A program made the translations under genes and the position numbers. Below, piece by piece: positions 42,508 through 51,747 of a DNA stretch of 64,000 bases. The notes under the pieces were generated by a model, which saw nothing but the letters and a program-made list of their open reading frames with translations, was not told the origin of the DNA and searched no databases. Each line of letters starts with the position of its first letter. Positions within the stretch are counted from its first letter, which is position 1. This stretch comes from Methylovulum sp. (GTDB lineage Bacteria > Pseudomonadota > Gammaproteobacteria > Methylococcales > Methylomonadaceae). The stretch lies in assembly GCA_030653435.1 (NCBI GenBank), contig JAURZI010000108.1, positions 1-64,000 of the forward strand. The letters are read 5' to 3'.

Positions 42508-43209
42508 ATGCAAGCATTCATTCACCCGACTTTAAGCAAACTCTTTGACGGCATTAAAGGTTTTCAACAGCGCTTTTATGGCCTGCATTCAACCGATATG
42601 CAACATCTTGTTGAACATGGCCAACGTCCTAAGGTGTTATTGATTGCTTGTAGCGATTCCCGCGTGGATCCGGCCTTGTTGACGGATGCGGCACCAGGGG
42701 ATTTGTTCGTGCTGCGTAATGTCGCCAATTTGGTGCCGCCTTACTGTTTGGAAGGCAAATACGATAGCGCACGTTCGGCTATTGAATATGCTGTCCGCGA
42801 TTTGGCGGTTGAACACATTGTCATTTTGGGCCATGCCCATTGCGGCGGCATTCAGGCGCTGCTGAACACATTATCCGGCCAAAAGCCCCAACGTGATTTT
42901 ATCGGCGATTGGGTATCTATAGCGATGGACGGTTGCTGCCGTTATGCCGTTGACCAATTGGGCGGGGCGGAAGCGGACAATAGCGGCTTAGTCCGTGAAG
43001 TGGATATTGACAGCCTGCGTACCCATCAGCACTTGGTAGAACGCGCGTCGATACGGGGTTCGCTGGATAATTTGTGCAGTTATCCGTGGATCAAGGAACG
43101 TGTGGATACGGGCAAGCTGGGCCTGCACGGCTGGTGGTTCGATCTGGAAACAGGCGACCTGTGGGCTACCAATGAAGATAACACGGCTTTTCTACCGGTG
43201 ATCGAATAA
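42508..43209 (+). CDS. Beta-carbonic anhydrase, copy 2
   Basis: A 233-residue paralog of the preceding gene, same zinc ligands (ACSDSRVD and GHAHCGG), with changes spread along the whole length. The gap of 140 bases has no promoter that I could pick. Tandem duplication with clear divergence suggests different properties or expression. It precedes the UraA-fold permease gene by 25 bases. Confidence 0.97.
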   Translation: MQAFIHPTLSKLFDGIKGFQQRFYGLHSTDMQHLVEHGQRPKVLLIACSDSRVDPALLTDAAPGDLFVLRNVANLVPPYCLEGKYDSARSAIEYAVRDLAVEHIVILGHAHCGGIQALLNTLSGQKPQRDFIGDWVSIAMDGCCRYAVDQLGGAEADNSGLVREVDIDSLRTHQHLVERASIRGSLDNLCSYPWIKERVDTGKLGLHGWWFDLETGDLWATNEDNTAFLPVIE

Positions 43210-43234
43210 CTTCTCGACTCGATTGCTATCCGCC

Positions 43235-44962
43235 ATGCGTAAACCGGAAAATATTCTTTACGGAACAGAAGACCAGCCGCCGTTACAGATCCTGCTGATC
43301 CTTGCCTTGCAGCAAATGTCATTTTTGGGCGTTTATCTGGTTATTTCACCGTTATTCGCCCGCCAGTTGGGGCTGGATAACGGACAGTCCCTGCAATTGA
43401 TCTCGGCGACGCTATTGGCTTCAGGCTTTGGCGTCGTGTTGCAGGCATTCAAGGTTTATGGTATCGGCTCAGGTTATTTTTGCCCGTTGCAGGCTACGTC
43501 ATCGACATTTGCCGGTTTGACGCTAGCGAAAGTCCACGGCGGCTTGGGCGCGGTGTTCGGCATGGTTGGCGTCGTGGGTTTGGCGCAGATAGGCTTTGCG
43601 TTTCTTTTCCAGCGCTTAAGAAGTGTCTTTACTGTGCAGGTTGCAGGACTGGCCGTATTATTGATAGGCTTGGGTCTGGGCTCATACGGAATAAAGCTGG
43701 TCACGGAGGCAGACCTAGGGATAATGCCGGGAGAGCAGCAAGCATTGCTATGCGGTCTGACGCTGGGCACGATGATTATCTTTAATGTTTGGTCATCGGG
43801 CTATTTGCGGCTGTTTTCGGCATTTCTGGGGCTGATGCTCGGCTTTGTCGGCAGTTGTTTTCTGGATGTCATTCCAGATAAGGACTGGCTGATGTTTCAT
43901 GACGCACCGCTGTTTTATATACCCAGACCCATGCACACCGACTGGACATTCGACAGCCATGCGTTATTGCCGGCCATTATTACGGGACTGTTTCTTGCCT
44001 TACACAGTTTTGGCGCACTGGTTGCGGCACAGCGCTTTAATGATGCCGACTGGAAGCGACCCGATTTGCAAATGGTCAAGCAGGGCATACTCGCTGAAGG
44101 CGTGACGAATGTCGTGAATTCATTGCTGAACGGGTTGCCGCTGACGTCCAGCGGCGGCGCAGTCAGTTTGGCGGCATCGACGGGATGTACCAGCCGTTAT
44201 TTGGCGTTGGGTTTGGCGGGTATTATGGTTTTGATGGCGTTTATGCCCAAAGCGATAGTCTTCTGGCAAATCCTGCCGTTGCCGGTCATGGGTTCCGCAT
44301 TGATTTTTCTGGCTTCTTTCACGGCGTTTTCCGGCTTGCAGGTTATTGCTTCAAGGTTGTTGGATAACCGCAAGATTCTTGCATTGGGCATAGGCTTGAT
44401 CCTGGGTGTCAGCTATGAACCTGTGCAGCGCTCATTCCAGCACAGCTCACTGGAAGCAATGAAGACCTTGCTGTTTTCCGGCGTCAGCCTGGGGGTGTTT
44501 GCCGCGCTTATATTGTCCGTGCTGTTTCAGATTCGCAACCATACCCGCGAACGCCGCCGCTTCGATGCCCAACACAGCTCTCTGGATGATGTGATACGGT
44601 TTTTGGAGTTGCAGGGTAAAAGCTGGGGCGCCCGCCATGAAGTCGTGCATCGTGCCGAATATGCCACATGGCAGGCCTTTGAAATTTTGACCGAACATGG
44701 CTTGCTCGATAAGCCTAACGGCGGCAATAGCGATAAAATTGAGCTTGAAACCATTTTTAACGAGTATACTTTTACCGTGATCCTGAGTTATAGCGGCACG
44801 GTTTTACCGTTGACCACACATCCCCCTAGCCATGAAGCCATGCTCACCGACGACTCTGCGGTCATGCAAATGGCCGGCTATATGCTGCACAGGCTGGCAG
44901 ATCAGGTGCGTACCCGCCATGATGGCGAGCGTTGCGAATTACGATTGATATTTAACGATTAG
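43235..44962 (+). CDS. UraA-fold (SLC23/NCS2-type) permease with RsbW-like tail
   Basis: A 575-residue protein. Residues 20-435 form a permease of about 14 hydrophobic segments with PPLQILLILALQQMSFLG, a GAVSLAASTGCTSRYLALGL block and ILPLPVMGSALIF, as in xanthine/uracil permeases. Residues about 440-575 form a soluble domain resembling anti-sigma HATPases, with EYATWQAFEIL at the N-box and EYTFTVILSYSG near the G1 region. The metal-binding Asn of RsbW is replaced by Trp, so ATP binding is doubtful. The next gene is a STAS protein, the usual partner of such domains. Substrate unknown. Confidence 0.8.
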   Translation: MRKPENILYGTEDQPPLQILLILALQQMSFLGVYLVISPLFARQLGLDNGQSLQLISATLLASGFGVVLQAFKVYGIGSGYFCPLQATSSTFAGLTLAKVHGGLGAVFGMVGVVGLAQIGFAFLFQRLRSVFTVQVAGLAVLLIGLGLGSYGIKLVTEADLGIMPGEQQALLCGLTLGTMIIFNVWSSGYLRLFSAFLGLMLGFVGSCFLDVIPDKDWLMFHDAPLFYIPRPMHTDWTFDSHALLPAIITGLFLALHSFGALVAAQRFNDADWKRPDLQMVKQGILAEGVTNVVNSLLNGLPLTSSGGAVSLAASTGCTSRYLALGLAGIMVLMAFMPKAIVFWQILPLPVMGSALIFLASFTAFSGLQVIASRLLDNRKILALGIGLILGVSYEPVQRSFQHSSLEAMKTLLFSGVSLGVFAALILSVLFQIRNHTRERRRFDAQHSSLDDVIRFLELQGKSWGARHEVVHRAEYATWQAFEILTEHGLLDKPNGGNSDKIELETIFNEYTFTVILSYSGTVLPLTTHPPSHEAMLTDDSAVMQMAGYMLHRLADQVRTRHDGERCELRLIFND

Positions 44963-44976
44963 GAAGAGATAGAATC

Positions 44977-45303
44977 ATGCTTACAATTACATCGACGCAT
45001 CAGGGCGATGCCCTGGTTATTGGTTTAACCGGACGGATTGATGCCTCCAGTGCGAAAGATCTCGAACAACAATGTTTGCAATGGATAGCTAACGGTGAAA
45101 AGCAGCTGGTGTTTGACTTTTCTGCGGTCAGTTATATCAGCAGTGCGGCGCTCAGGGTATTTTTGCTGGTGGCAAAACGTTTGGATATTGTTAAGGGCTC
45201 GGTGCGTTTATGTGCGTTAAACAATACCCTGCGCGATGTTTTTGATATCAGCGGCTTTAGCAAATTGTTCGCGATCACCGCGACAGTGGAAGAAGCGCTG
45301 TAG
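44977..45303 (+). CDS. STAS-domain anti-anti-sigma-like protein
   Basis: A 108-residue single STAS domain. The phosphorylatable serine region is LVFDFSAVSYISSAALRVF. Such proteins are switched by Ser/Thr kinases of the RsbW type and PP2C phosphatases, both found downstream in the same run. It lies 14 bases after the permease. Confidence 0.92.
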   Translation: MLTITSTHQGDALVIGLTGRIDASSAKDLEQQCLQWIANGEKQLVFDFSAVSYISSAALRVFLLVAKRLDIVKGSVRLCALNNTLRDVFDISGFSKLFAITATVEEAL

Positions 45304-45337
45304 CGCGCCAATATAACTATCGACACGTCCATACACT

Positions 45338-47371
45338 ATGTCAGCAGCCAGCATACCCTGGATAAACCGGTACTTCAGTCCTGTTATCGCCGTTATTATT
45401 GCATTGGCTAGCCCCGGCATTTCCGAAGCAGCAGAGTCTGACGGCGATGCGGAGTTGGAAAACGAACTGAAATTTCTTGCTGCGGAACGGCAAGTGGTCA
45501 GCACGGCCTCAAAATTAAAGGAACGTGTCGAAAAATCCGTGGCGACGACGTCGGTCATTACCCAAGATGAAATCCGTCACATAGGTGCGCGTAATTTACT
45601 GGATGTGTTGCGCCTAGTGCCGGGCTTGGGCATCACGCAAACGATGTTAGGTGTGCGTGAAGTCGAAGTGCGTGGCGTCAAAACGCTGTTTTCCGATAAA
45701 GTCTTGTTCATGCTGAATGGGCATCCGCTAGACCATAACCTCAATAATGCCGGCAGCACCTGGGTCTATGATGACCTTCCCGTCGATACCGTCAAGCGTA
45801 TCGAAGTCGTGCGGGGGCCGGGTTCCGCACTCTACGGCGCGAATGCGTTTTTGGCCGTGGTCAACATCATTACCCTCAATGCAAAAGATATCAACGGTGT
45901 CCAAGCGTCTAGCGGCTGGGGCAGTTTCGGTACCCAGCAATACCGTGTGTCCCTGGGCAAGCAATTCGACAACACCGCTGAGGGGACGCTGCATTTCAAC
46001 CATACCGATACCGACGGCATCAAGTCGCCGGTGGCCCAGGATGTGTTAAGTCTACAGGGCAAGGATTCGCTGGCGCCCGGCACCAGCGACCTCAGCGAAG
46101 GGCGTAACGACCTGGAATGGCAGCTGGGCTATCAGGGATTTAAACTGGATGGGCGCTATATCAAAAAGCAGACCGGCGCTTTTATCGGCACATCTTATGC
46201 GCTCAGCAACCAGACCGAGCAAAATTATGAAGATTATTTTCTGCAAGTGAGCCGAACCTGGAAGGTGGGGGAAGGTTTCAGCATTGATACGCGCATTTAC
46301 CATGACAGCTTCAGTTTTGATAATTTATCGCAGGTTGAACCTGGCTTTTTTAACCGCAATGCCTTGATGGATAAACGCACGGGCGGCGAGGTACAGAGTA
46401 ACTACCAATTGACCGATACGCAAACGCTGATCGCCGGTTTTTCCTATACGGCGGAAGAACAATTCGGCATCGTCGATCAGGCAGGCGCTGATCCGGCTAA
46501 GTTGTTGGCTGTCGCGCAACCGTTCGGCAAAGACAGGACCCGCGACCATTGGGGCCTATATGCCCAAGATGTCTGGGATCCGCTGGCTGATGTGCGCGTG
46601 ACGCTAGGCGCACGCTATGATGAATATAACGATTTTGGCGGCACTTTCAACCCACGCATGGGTTTTAACTGGGAATTTATTAAAGATTATTCGCTGAAAT
46701 TCTCTTACGGCACGGCCTACCGGGCACCGGCTTTTGGCGAACTCGATCTTACCCATCCGTTTGTGTCGGGTAATCCGAACCTGTCTCCGGAACAGGCCGA
46801 AACCTTTGAGACCGGCATTATTGCCAGACCTTTACAGGGACTTACGGCGCAGGCTATTTATTACCACACGCATATCAGCGAAATTATCAGTCTGGTGCCG
46901 GGGCAGACTACCGCGTTGCGTTACGATAATAGCGGCAGTATGTTGTCCGAAGGCGTCGAACTGGAGAGCCGCTATGATTTTAACGGTATTTTGCAGGGTT
47001 CATATCTGTCTGCAAATGTCGTTTTTCAGAATCCCGTCCAGAATAATCAGTTAGTGGCTGATGTGCCGCAGCAACGCGCGAATTTGCAATTTAACTGGGC
47101 TTACGATGCACATTGGAGCGCTTACGCACACGTACTGGTCAAGGGCGACACGCAACGTGCGGCAGGAGACACACGCAAAGAGGTGCCCGGATATGCCTTG
47201 CTGGATCTTAGCTTGTTAAGCCATAATCTATTCGCGAAAAGTGTGGATGTCAGCTTCAGCATCTACAATCTTTTCGACCAAAGATATTATGATCCGGCAC
47301 CAACCAGCATACCTGGCGATTACCAACAGGCCTCAAGGGCTTATTTTGGACATATCACCTTACGATATTAA
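45338..47371 (+). CDS. TonB-dependent outer-membrane receptor
   Basis: A 677-residue receptor. A signal peptide (1-32) is followed by a plug domain with SVITQDEIRHIGARNLLDVL, EVEVRGVKT and RIEVVRGPGSALYGANAF. A 22-strand barrel ends with the aromatic tail HITLRY. A typical TonB box is not clear. It would import a small nutrient or metal complex, or act as a sensor. Its neighbours are periplasmic binding proteins and signalling genes rather than an ABC transporter. Substrate not assignable from sequence. Confidence 0.95.
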   Translation: MSAASIPWINRYFSPVIAVIIALASPGISEAAESDGDAELENELKFLAAERQVVSTASKLKERVEKSVATTSVITQDEIRHIGARNLLDVLRLVPGLGITQTMLGVREVEVRGVKTLFSDKVLFMLNGHPLDHNLNNAGSTWVYDDLPVDTVKRIEVVRGPGSALYGANAFLAVVNIITLNAKDINGVQASSGWGSFGTQQYRVSLGKQFDNTAEGTLHFNHTDTDGIKSPVAQDVLSLQGKDSLAPGTSDLSEGRNDLEWQLGYQGFKLDGRYIKKQTGAFIGTSYALSNQTEQNYEDYFLQVSRTWKVGEGFSIDTRIYHDSFSFDNLSQVEPGFFNRNALMDKRTGGEVQSNYQLTDTQTLIAGFSYTAEEQFGIVDQAGADPAKLLAVAQPFGKDRTRDHWGLYAQDVWDPLADVRVTLGARYDEYNDFGGTFNPRMGFNWEFIKDYSLKFSYGTAYRAPAFGELDLTHPFVSGNPNLSPEQAETFETGIIARPLQGLTAQAIYYHTHISEIISLVPGQTTALRYDNSGSMLSEGVELESRYDFNGILQGSYLSANVVFQNPVQNNQLVADVPQQRANLQFNWAYDAHWSAYAHVLVKGDTQRAAGDTRKEVPGYALLDLSLLSHNLFAKSVDVSFSIYNLFDQRYYDPAPTSIPGDYQQASRAYFGHITLRY

Positions 47372-47378
47372 CGGCATT

Positions 47379-48233
47379 ATGATCAACACTCTATTCGACA
47401 TTCCCCTCAGCGTAGCTAAACGGTTGCCGGGTGCGGCGGCTGTGCTGCTGGGCTTGGCCCTGCTGGTGCAGGCTTCGGCGGCAGGCACGACCAAAACCGT
47501 CTTTTTCTATAATCCAGAAAGCAGCGTCGATAATTTTGCCGCGTTAAAGACTGAATTCGACAATTATTTGTCAGGGCAAGGCGAATATAATTTTCAGCCG
47601 TTCAGCGAGCGTAGCACGTTTGAAAGCATGCTGTCCGACAAGGCGCAAGGCGTTTATCTGTTGTCCAGCTGGCATTACGCCCAGCTTAATGCCAAAACGC
47701 CGCTGGAAGCCGTGTTGGTTGGCGTCATCAAGGGCGAGCTGCAACAGCGCAAGATATTGACCAGCAAAGATTTGGGCGATATCTCGGCATTAGCGGGCGC
47801 AACGATAGCAGGATCCGGCAGTGAAGATTATTTACGCAGCCAATTGCAGCAAATGCTGGGCAGCCAATACAGCAGTCTGTCGGCAAAAATTAAATTGCTA
47901 ACCGTACCCAAAGATATTGATGCGCTAATGGCAGTGGGCTTTGGCGTCGCGGCGGCGGCTATCTCATCCGAAAGCAGCCTTAATAAGCTGGCAATGATTA
48001 ATCCCAAACAACACGCGCAATTGAAGACCTTGGCCAGCGGCGAAAAAAGCTTTCTGTTGATAGCCGCGGTTGCCAAGCAACAACAAAACGACGAAGCATC
48101 GTTATTGAAAGTGATAGAAGCTATGGGGCAGCAGCCCAGTGGAGAAAAGAAACTGAAAATGCTGGGACTGGACGGCTGGAAACGGATAGACACGCTGGAT
48201 GCGGCCCTTTCCAAACAACTGCGTCAGCCTTAA
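47379..48233 (+). CDS. PhnD-like periplasmic binding protein
   Basis: A 284-residue exported protein. A signal peptide (about 1-34) is followed by KTVFFYNPESSVDNFAALK, a PhnD/phosphonate-binding type opening, and HYAQLNAKTPLEAVLVG. It starts seven bases after the receptor gene. No ABC permease or ATPase is in this run, so it may capture a ligand for the sensor kinase. The start at 47379 is preferred over a long overlap with the receptor. Confidence 0.7.
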   Translation: MINTLFDIPLSVAKRLPGAAAVLLGLALLVQASAAGTTKTVFFYNPESSVDNFAALKTEFDNYLSGQGEYNFQPFSERSTFESMLSDKAQGVYLLSSWHYAQLNAKTPLEAVLVGVIKGELQQRKILTSKDLGDISALAGATIAGSGSEDYLRSQLQQMLGSQYSSLSAKIKLLTVPKDIDALMAVGFGVAAAAISSESSLNKLAMINPKQHAQLKTLASGEKSFLLIAAVAKQQQNDEASLLKVIEAMGQQPSGEKKLKMLGLDGWKRIDTLDAALSKQLRQP

Positions 48234-48238
48234 CGATT

Positions 48239-49216
48239 ATGTCATCCCACAACACTCCCAACGTTATGCCGAATTTCATACTTAAGCTACCGACTATTTT
48301 GTGTTTACTTTTATCGGGGCTATGCCTGCCGCTGATAACAGTGGCGAGCGCAGATGCCCAGGCGAAGATCCTGATCGTAAACTCCGACGATAGTGTCGAA
48401 AAATACCGTCAGGTTAAAGATGCCTTTAAATTGCAAATGACATCGCACGCCGGGCGCATTATCGACGTTGATTTGCAGCAAACCGAACAGTCCGATGCCT
48501 TGGAGCAACTCATCAAGGACGAAAGCCCTGACCTTATTTACAGCATTGGTTCCAAGGCTTACCAACTTGCGACCCAGTACGGCGGCGGCAAGCCGGTGCT
48601 GTTTTCGTCCGTCATCAACTGGCAGCGTTTTGAGCGGCATGGCAATAGTTACGGTGTTGCCAATGAATTGTCGTTGTCCCAGGAATTGTCATTACTGCGT
48701 TATGTGCTACCTGGCCTAAAAAAAGTCGGCGTGCTATACAATCCAAGCTTCAATATGGAACGCATTGCCGAAGCGCGTAAGCAGATGCGTGATATGGAGT
48801 TGACGCTGGTGGAGCAGACGGTGACCGAGAACGCCCAGTTGGATAAATTGTTGGATGCGTTGTTGCCGACGGTGGACGTGTTGTGGCTGATTGCCGATCC
48901 TGGTGTGCTGGCCGACAAGGCCGCCGTCGAAAAAGTGTTTGCCAGCAGCTCGCGCTATAAAAAACCGGTTTATACCTATAGCGATGCCTATACCAAATAC
49001 GGTGCGAGTCTGGTGGTCTCGGCCGATACCCCAACTATGGGCAGGCAGGCGGCGAATTTGGCGCAATCCATATTACTGCGGGAACCGATTAAAGAAGTGA
49101 TACAAACTCCGGCAGGATCACATATCACGCTCAATGTTTGCCAATTGGGCAAGCTCAACACCAATTATAATTCTGATGCGCTGGATGCTATCAATCAGCT
49201 GCTAGAATGTCATTAG
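48239..49216 (+). CDS. ABC_sub_bind-type periplasmic protein
   Basis: A 325-residue exported protein of the COG2984 type: KILIVNSDDSVEKYRQVKDA, LIYSIGSKAYQLA, KKVGVLYNPSFNMERIAEAR and the end GSHITLNVCQLGKL. A start at 48266 would give a cleaner signal peptide. It lies five bases after the PhnD-like gene and overlaps the kinase gene by ten. A homologous three-domain protein starts at 59086. Confidence 0.85.
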   Translation: MSSHNTPNVMPNFILKLPTILCLLLSGLCLPLITVASADAQAKILIVNSDDSVEKYRQVKDAFKLQMTSHAGRIIDVDLQQTEQSDALEQLIKDESPDLIYSIGSKAYQLATQYGGGKPVLFSSVINWQRFERHGNSYGVANELSLSQELSLLRYVLPGLKKVGVLYNPSFNMERIAEARKQMRDMELTLVEQTVTENAQLDKLLDALLPTVDVLWLIADPGVLADKAAVEKVFASSSRYKKPVYTYSDAYTKYGASLVVSADTPTMGRQAANLAQSILLREPIKEVIQTPAGSHITLNVCQLGKLNTNYNSDALDAINQLLECH

Positions 49217-51747
49217 GCGTTATGTTTAGAGGCGGCAAGCGCAACAAGACTGGTGCGCGCTTAGCGCAGAACCAGGCGCTACCGTCTTTGGAACAGGCTG
49301 CTGAACGGACACATCCGCTTGTATCCGGCAAGCCTGGCAAAACCTCACGCAGGCCTAAAAGCAGTATCCGCTGGAAACTGTTGACGACGATGATAGGCCT
49401 GATCGTCGGGTTGGTGGTTACGCTGACGGCTATCGAACTGGTGCTGCAAAAAAAATCGCTGGAAAATGAACTGGCCAAGCGCACCGACTTGATGAAAGCG
49501 AGCCTGATCGAACGCGGTTCGGGACTCTCCAATCTGCTGCTGACCCAGGTCGAAAACGATGTCGCGTCATTCAATTTTTCGCATATCACCGAAACCCTGC
49601 ACAATACGATAAAAGAATCGCCGCTGCTGGATTACGGTATTTTGATGAACACCGACGGCCTGGCTTTTATCCACACCAGCCAGCCGGAATTGCAGCAGGA
49701 AGTGTTGCAAGATGGGGCTAGCCGTTATGCGCTGGCGCAACATTATTTGACCCACCGCGAATATCCGGCGCTTAACGTCACCGAATTTATATTGCCTATA
49801 CATTTCGGCGCAAAGCAATGGGGCGTGTTGCGCTTGGGCTTCACGATGCAGGAACTGCAAAAGGAGATCGCCCGTTCAAATGCGGATATTGCGGCGACAA
49901 CCCAGGACATGATTATTTCCACCGCCGCCATTGCGTTGCTTTTTGTCGTAATCGGTTCGGGTATCGTACTGGTGATTTCGACGACGCTGTCGCGACCATT
50001 GATGCGCTTGACCGAATCGGTCAAGGAACTGGCGCGCGGTAATTTTGATTTGGCGACGCAGTTGCTGGATGAGAATCCCGGCAGCAAGCAGCAACGCTTC
50101 AAGGCGGAAGGCGAAATCGCCGAACTGGCCAATTCCTTTATAGAAATGGCCAATGAAATCCGTCTGGCTCATCAACGGCAAGAAGAATACAACCGCACGC
50201 TGGAAGAAAAAGTCAAGGAACGCACATTGGAACTGGAGAAGGCCAATGAGAAGTTGAAAGAGCTGGATCAAATGAAAACCAACTTTTTGTCGACGGTTTC
50301 CCATGAGTTGCGTACGCCGTTGACCTCGGTCATGGGCTTCGCCCGTATCCTGCAGAAAAAGTTCGAAAGCACGCTGTTTCCGCCGCTATCGCAACTCGAC
50401 GATAAAAAGGTGCAAAAAGCGATGCGGCAAGTCATGGATAACGCGCAAATCATCGTCGAAGAAGGCGAGCGCTTGACGACGCTGATTAACGATGTACTGG
50501 ATCTCGCGAAAATGGAAGCGGGGCGCGTCGATTGGAACATGCGTGAATTGCGTATTGAAGACATTATCGACCGGGCCATAGCGGCAACCTCATCGTTGTT
50601 TGCTAACAAACCGGTGCAGTTACGCAAGGATATGGCTAGCGATCTGCCGGTGTTTGAAGGCGATAGGGACAGGTTGATCCAGGTCGTCATCAACCTGATT
50701 TCCAATGCCGTCAAGTTTACCGACCAGGGTAACGTGACCTGTAAGGCCGCCGTCAGGGATGGCGAACTGGTCGTCAGCGTCGTCGATTCCGGCTGCGGCA
50801 TCAAACCCGAAGACCAGCCGCTGGTGTTCGAGAAATTCAAGCAAGTCGGCGACACGCTGACGGACAAGCCTCAAGGCACGGGCTTAGGCTTGCCTATCTG
50901 CAAGGAAATTATCGAACATCATGGCGGCCGCCTGTGGCTGGAAAGCGAACTCGGCGTCGGCAGCACGTTTCTGTTCTCGCTGGCCTTGCCAAGTAAAAAA
51001 ATTGCCAATAGCACCGTTATCACCAAGGACGGCGAAGAAATCAGCTTTGCCTGGCAGGGCAGCTGGCAGGCGGTCGAACAGTCGTTGCGGGCCGGACTGG
51101 AGCAGCCGGTATCTGCCGATCCGGCTACCGTATCGAACATCCTGATTATTGACGACGATGTCAATATCCGGCAATTTTTACGCCAGGAACTCAGCGCCGA
51201 AGACATCACCATACGTGAGGCGTGCAGCGGTGTGGAAGGTTTGGCGATGATAGCCGCGCAGCCGCCTGATTTAATCGTGCTGGATGTCAAGATGCCGCAT
51301 TTGAACGGTTTTGCCGTCACGGTGCGCCTGCATACCAACCCTGCCACCTTGCATATCCCTATCATCCTGCATACCGTTGCCGAAGATAAACTGCTGGGCG
51401 AGCAATTGGGTATAGATTGCTATTTGACCAAGCCTGTTAAAGATGCCGATTTGCTTGATGCCGTATATGTTTTGCTTAACACTGCCCGGCCCCCAAAAAA
51501 AGTGCTGTTGCTTGATGCCGATACGGACAGGCGGCAAACCTGGCTGGAATTGCTGGGTCGTTACGGATATGAGCTTAACTGTGCCGACACGGCGGAGCAG
51601 GCGATAGCGCTCGCGACAACATGCGTCCCGCAGCTGGTCATTGCCGACGCGGCGCTTGCTGCTGACGGCAATCTGATCCAACGCTTGCGGGTCGAGCTGG
51701 GACTGGATCGGATCTTTTTTACGCTATTGGATGGTGTGGCTGCATGA
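49207..51747 (+). CDS. Hybrid sensor histidine kinase with two receiver domains
   Basis: An 846-residue inner-membrane kinase. Segments at about 58-80 and 235-258 flank a periplasmic sensor domain. A HAMP domain and a coiled coil follow (about 262-355). The HisKA motif VSHELRTPLTSV has His about 366, then the ATPase with INLISNAVKF and GTGLGLPICKEII. REC1 has NILIIDDDVNIRQF and LIVLDVKMPHL. REC2 begins KVLLLDADTDRRQ with LVIADAALAADG and appears shortened at its end. It overlaps its neighbours on both sides. Confidence 0.95.
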   Translation: MSLGVMFRGGKRNKTGARLAQNQALPSLEQAAERTHPLVSGKPGKTSRRPKSSIRWKLLTTMIGLIVGLVVTLTAIELVLQKKSLENELAKRTDLMKASLIERGSGLSNLLLTQVENDVASFNFSHITETLHNTIKESPLLDYGILMNTDGLAFIHTSQPELQQEVLQDGASRYALAQHYLTHREYPALNVTEFILPIHFGAKQWGVLRLGFTMQELQKEIARSNADIAATTQDMIISTAAIALLFVVIGSGIVLVISTTLSRPLMRLTESVKELARGNFDLATQLLDENPGSKQQRFKAEGEIAELANSFIEMANEIRLAHQRQEEYNRTLEEKVKERTLELEKANEKLKELDQMKTNFLSTVSHELRTPLTSVMGFARILQKKFESTLFPPLSQLDDKKVQKAMRQVMDNAQIIVEEGERLTTLINDVLDLAKMEAGRVDWNMRELRIEDIIDRAIAATSSLFANKPVQLRKDMASDLPVFEGDRDRLIQVVINLISNAVKFTDQGNVTCKAAVRDGELVVSVVDSGCGIKPEDQPLVFEKFKQVGDTLTDKPQGTGLGLPICKEIIEHHGGRLWLESELGVGSTFLFSLALPSKKIANSTVITKDGEEISFAWQGSWQAVEQSLRAGLEQPVSADPATVSNILIIDDDVNIRQFLRQELSAEDITIREACSGVEGLAMIAAQPPDLIVLDVKMPHLNGFAVTVRLHTNPATLHIPIILHTVAEDKLLGEQLGIDCYLTKPVKDADLLDAVYVLLNTARPPKKVLLLDADTDRRQTWLELLGRYGYELNCADTAEQAIALATTCVPQLVIADAALAADGNLIQRLRVELGLDRIFFTLLDGVAA

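Noticed and set aside
49734-51365. Several minus-strand frames over the hybrid kinase gene
   Set aside because: The plus-strand frame contains all kinase and receiver motifs, so these are shadows.
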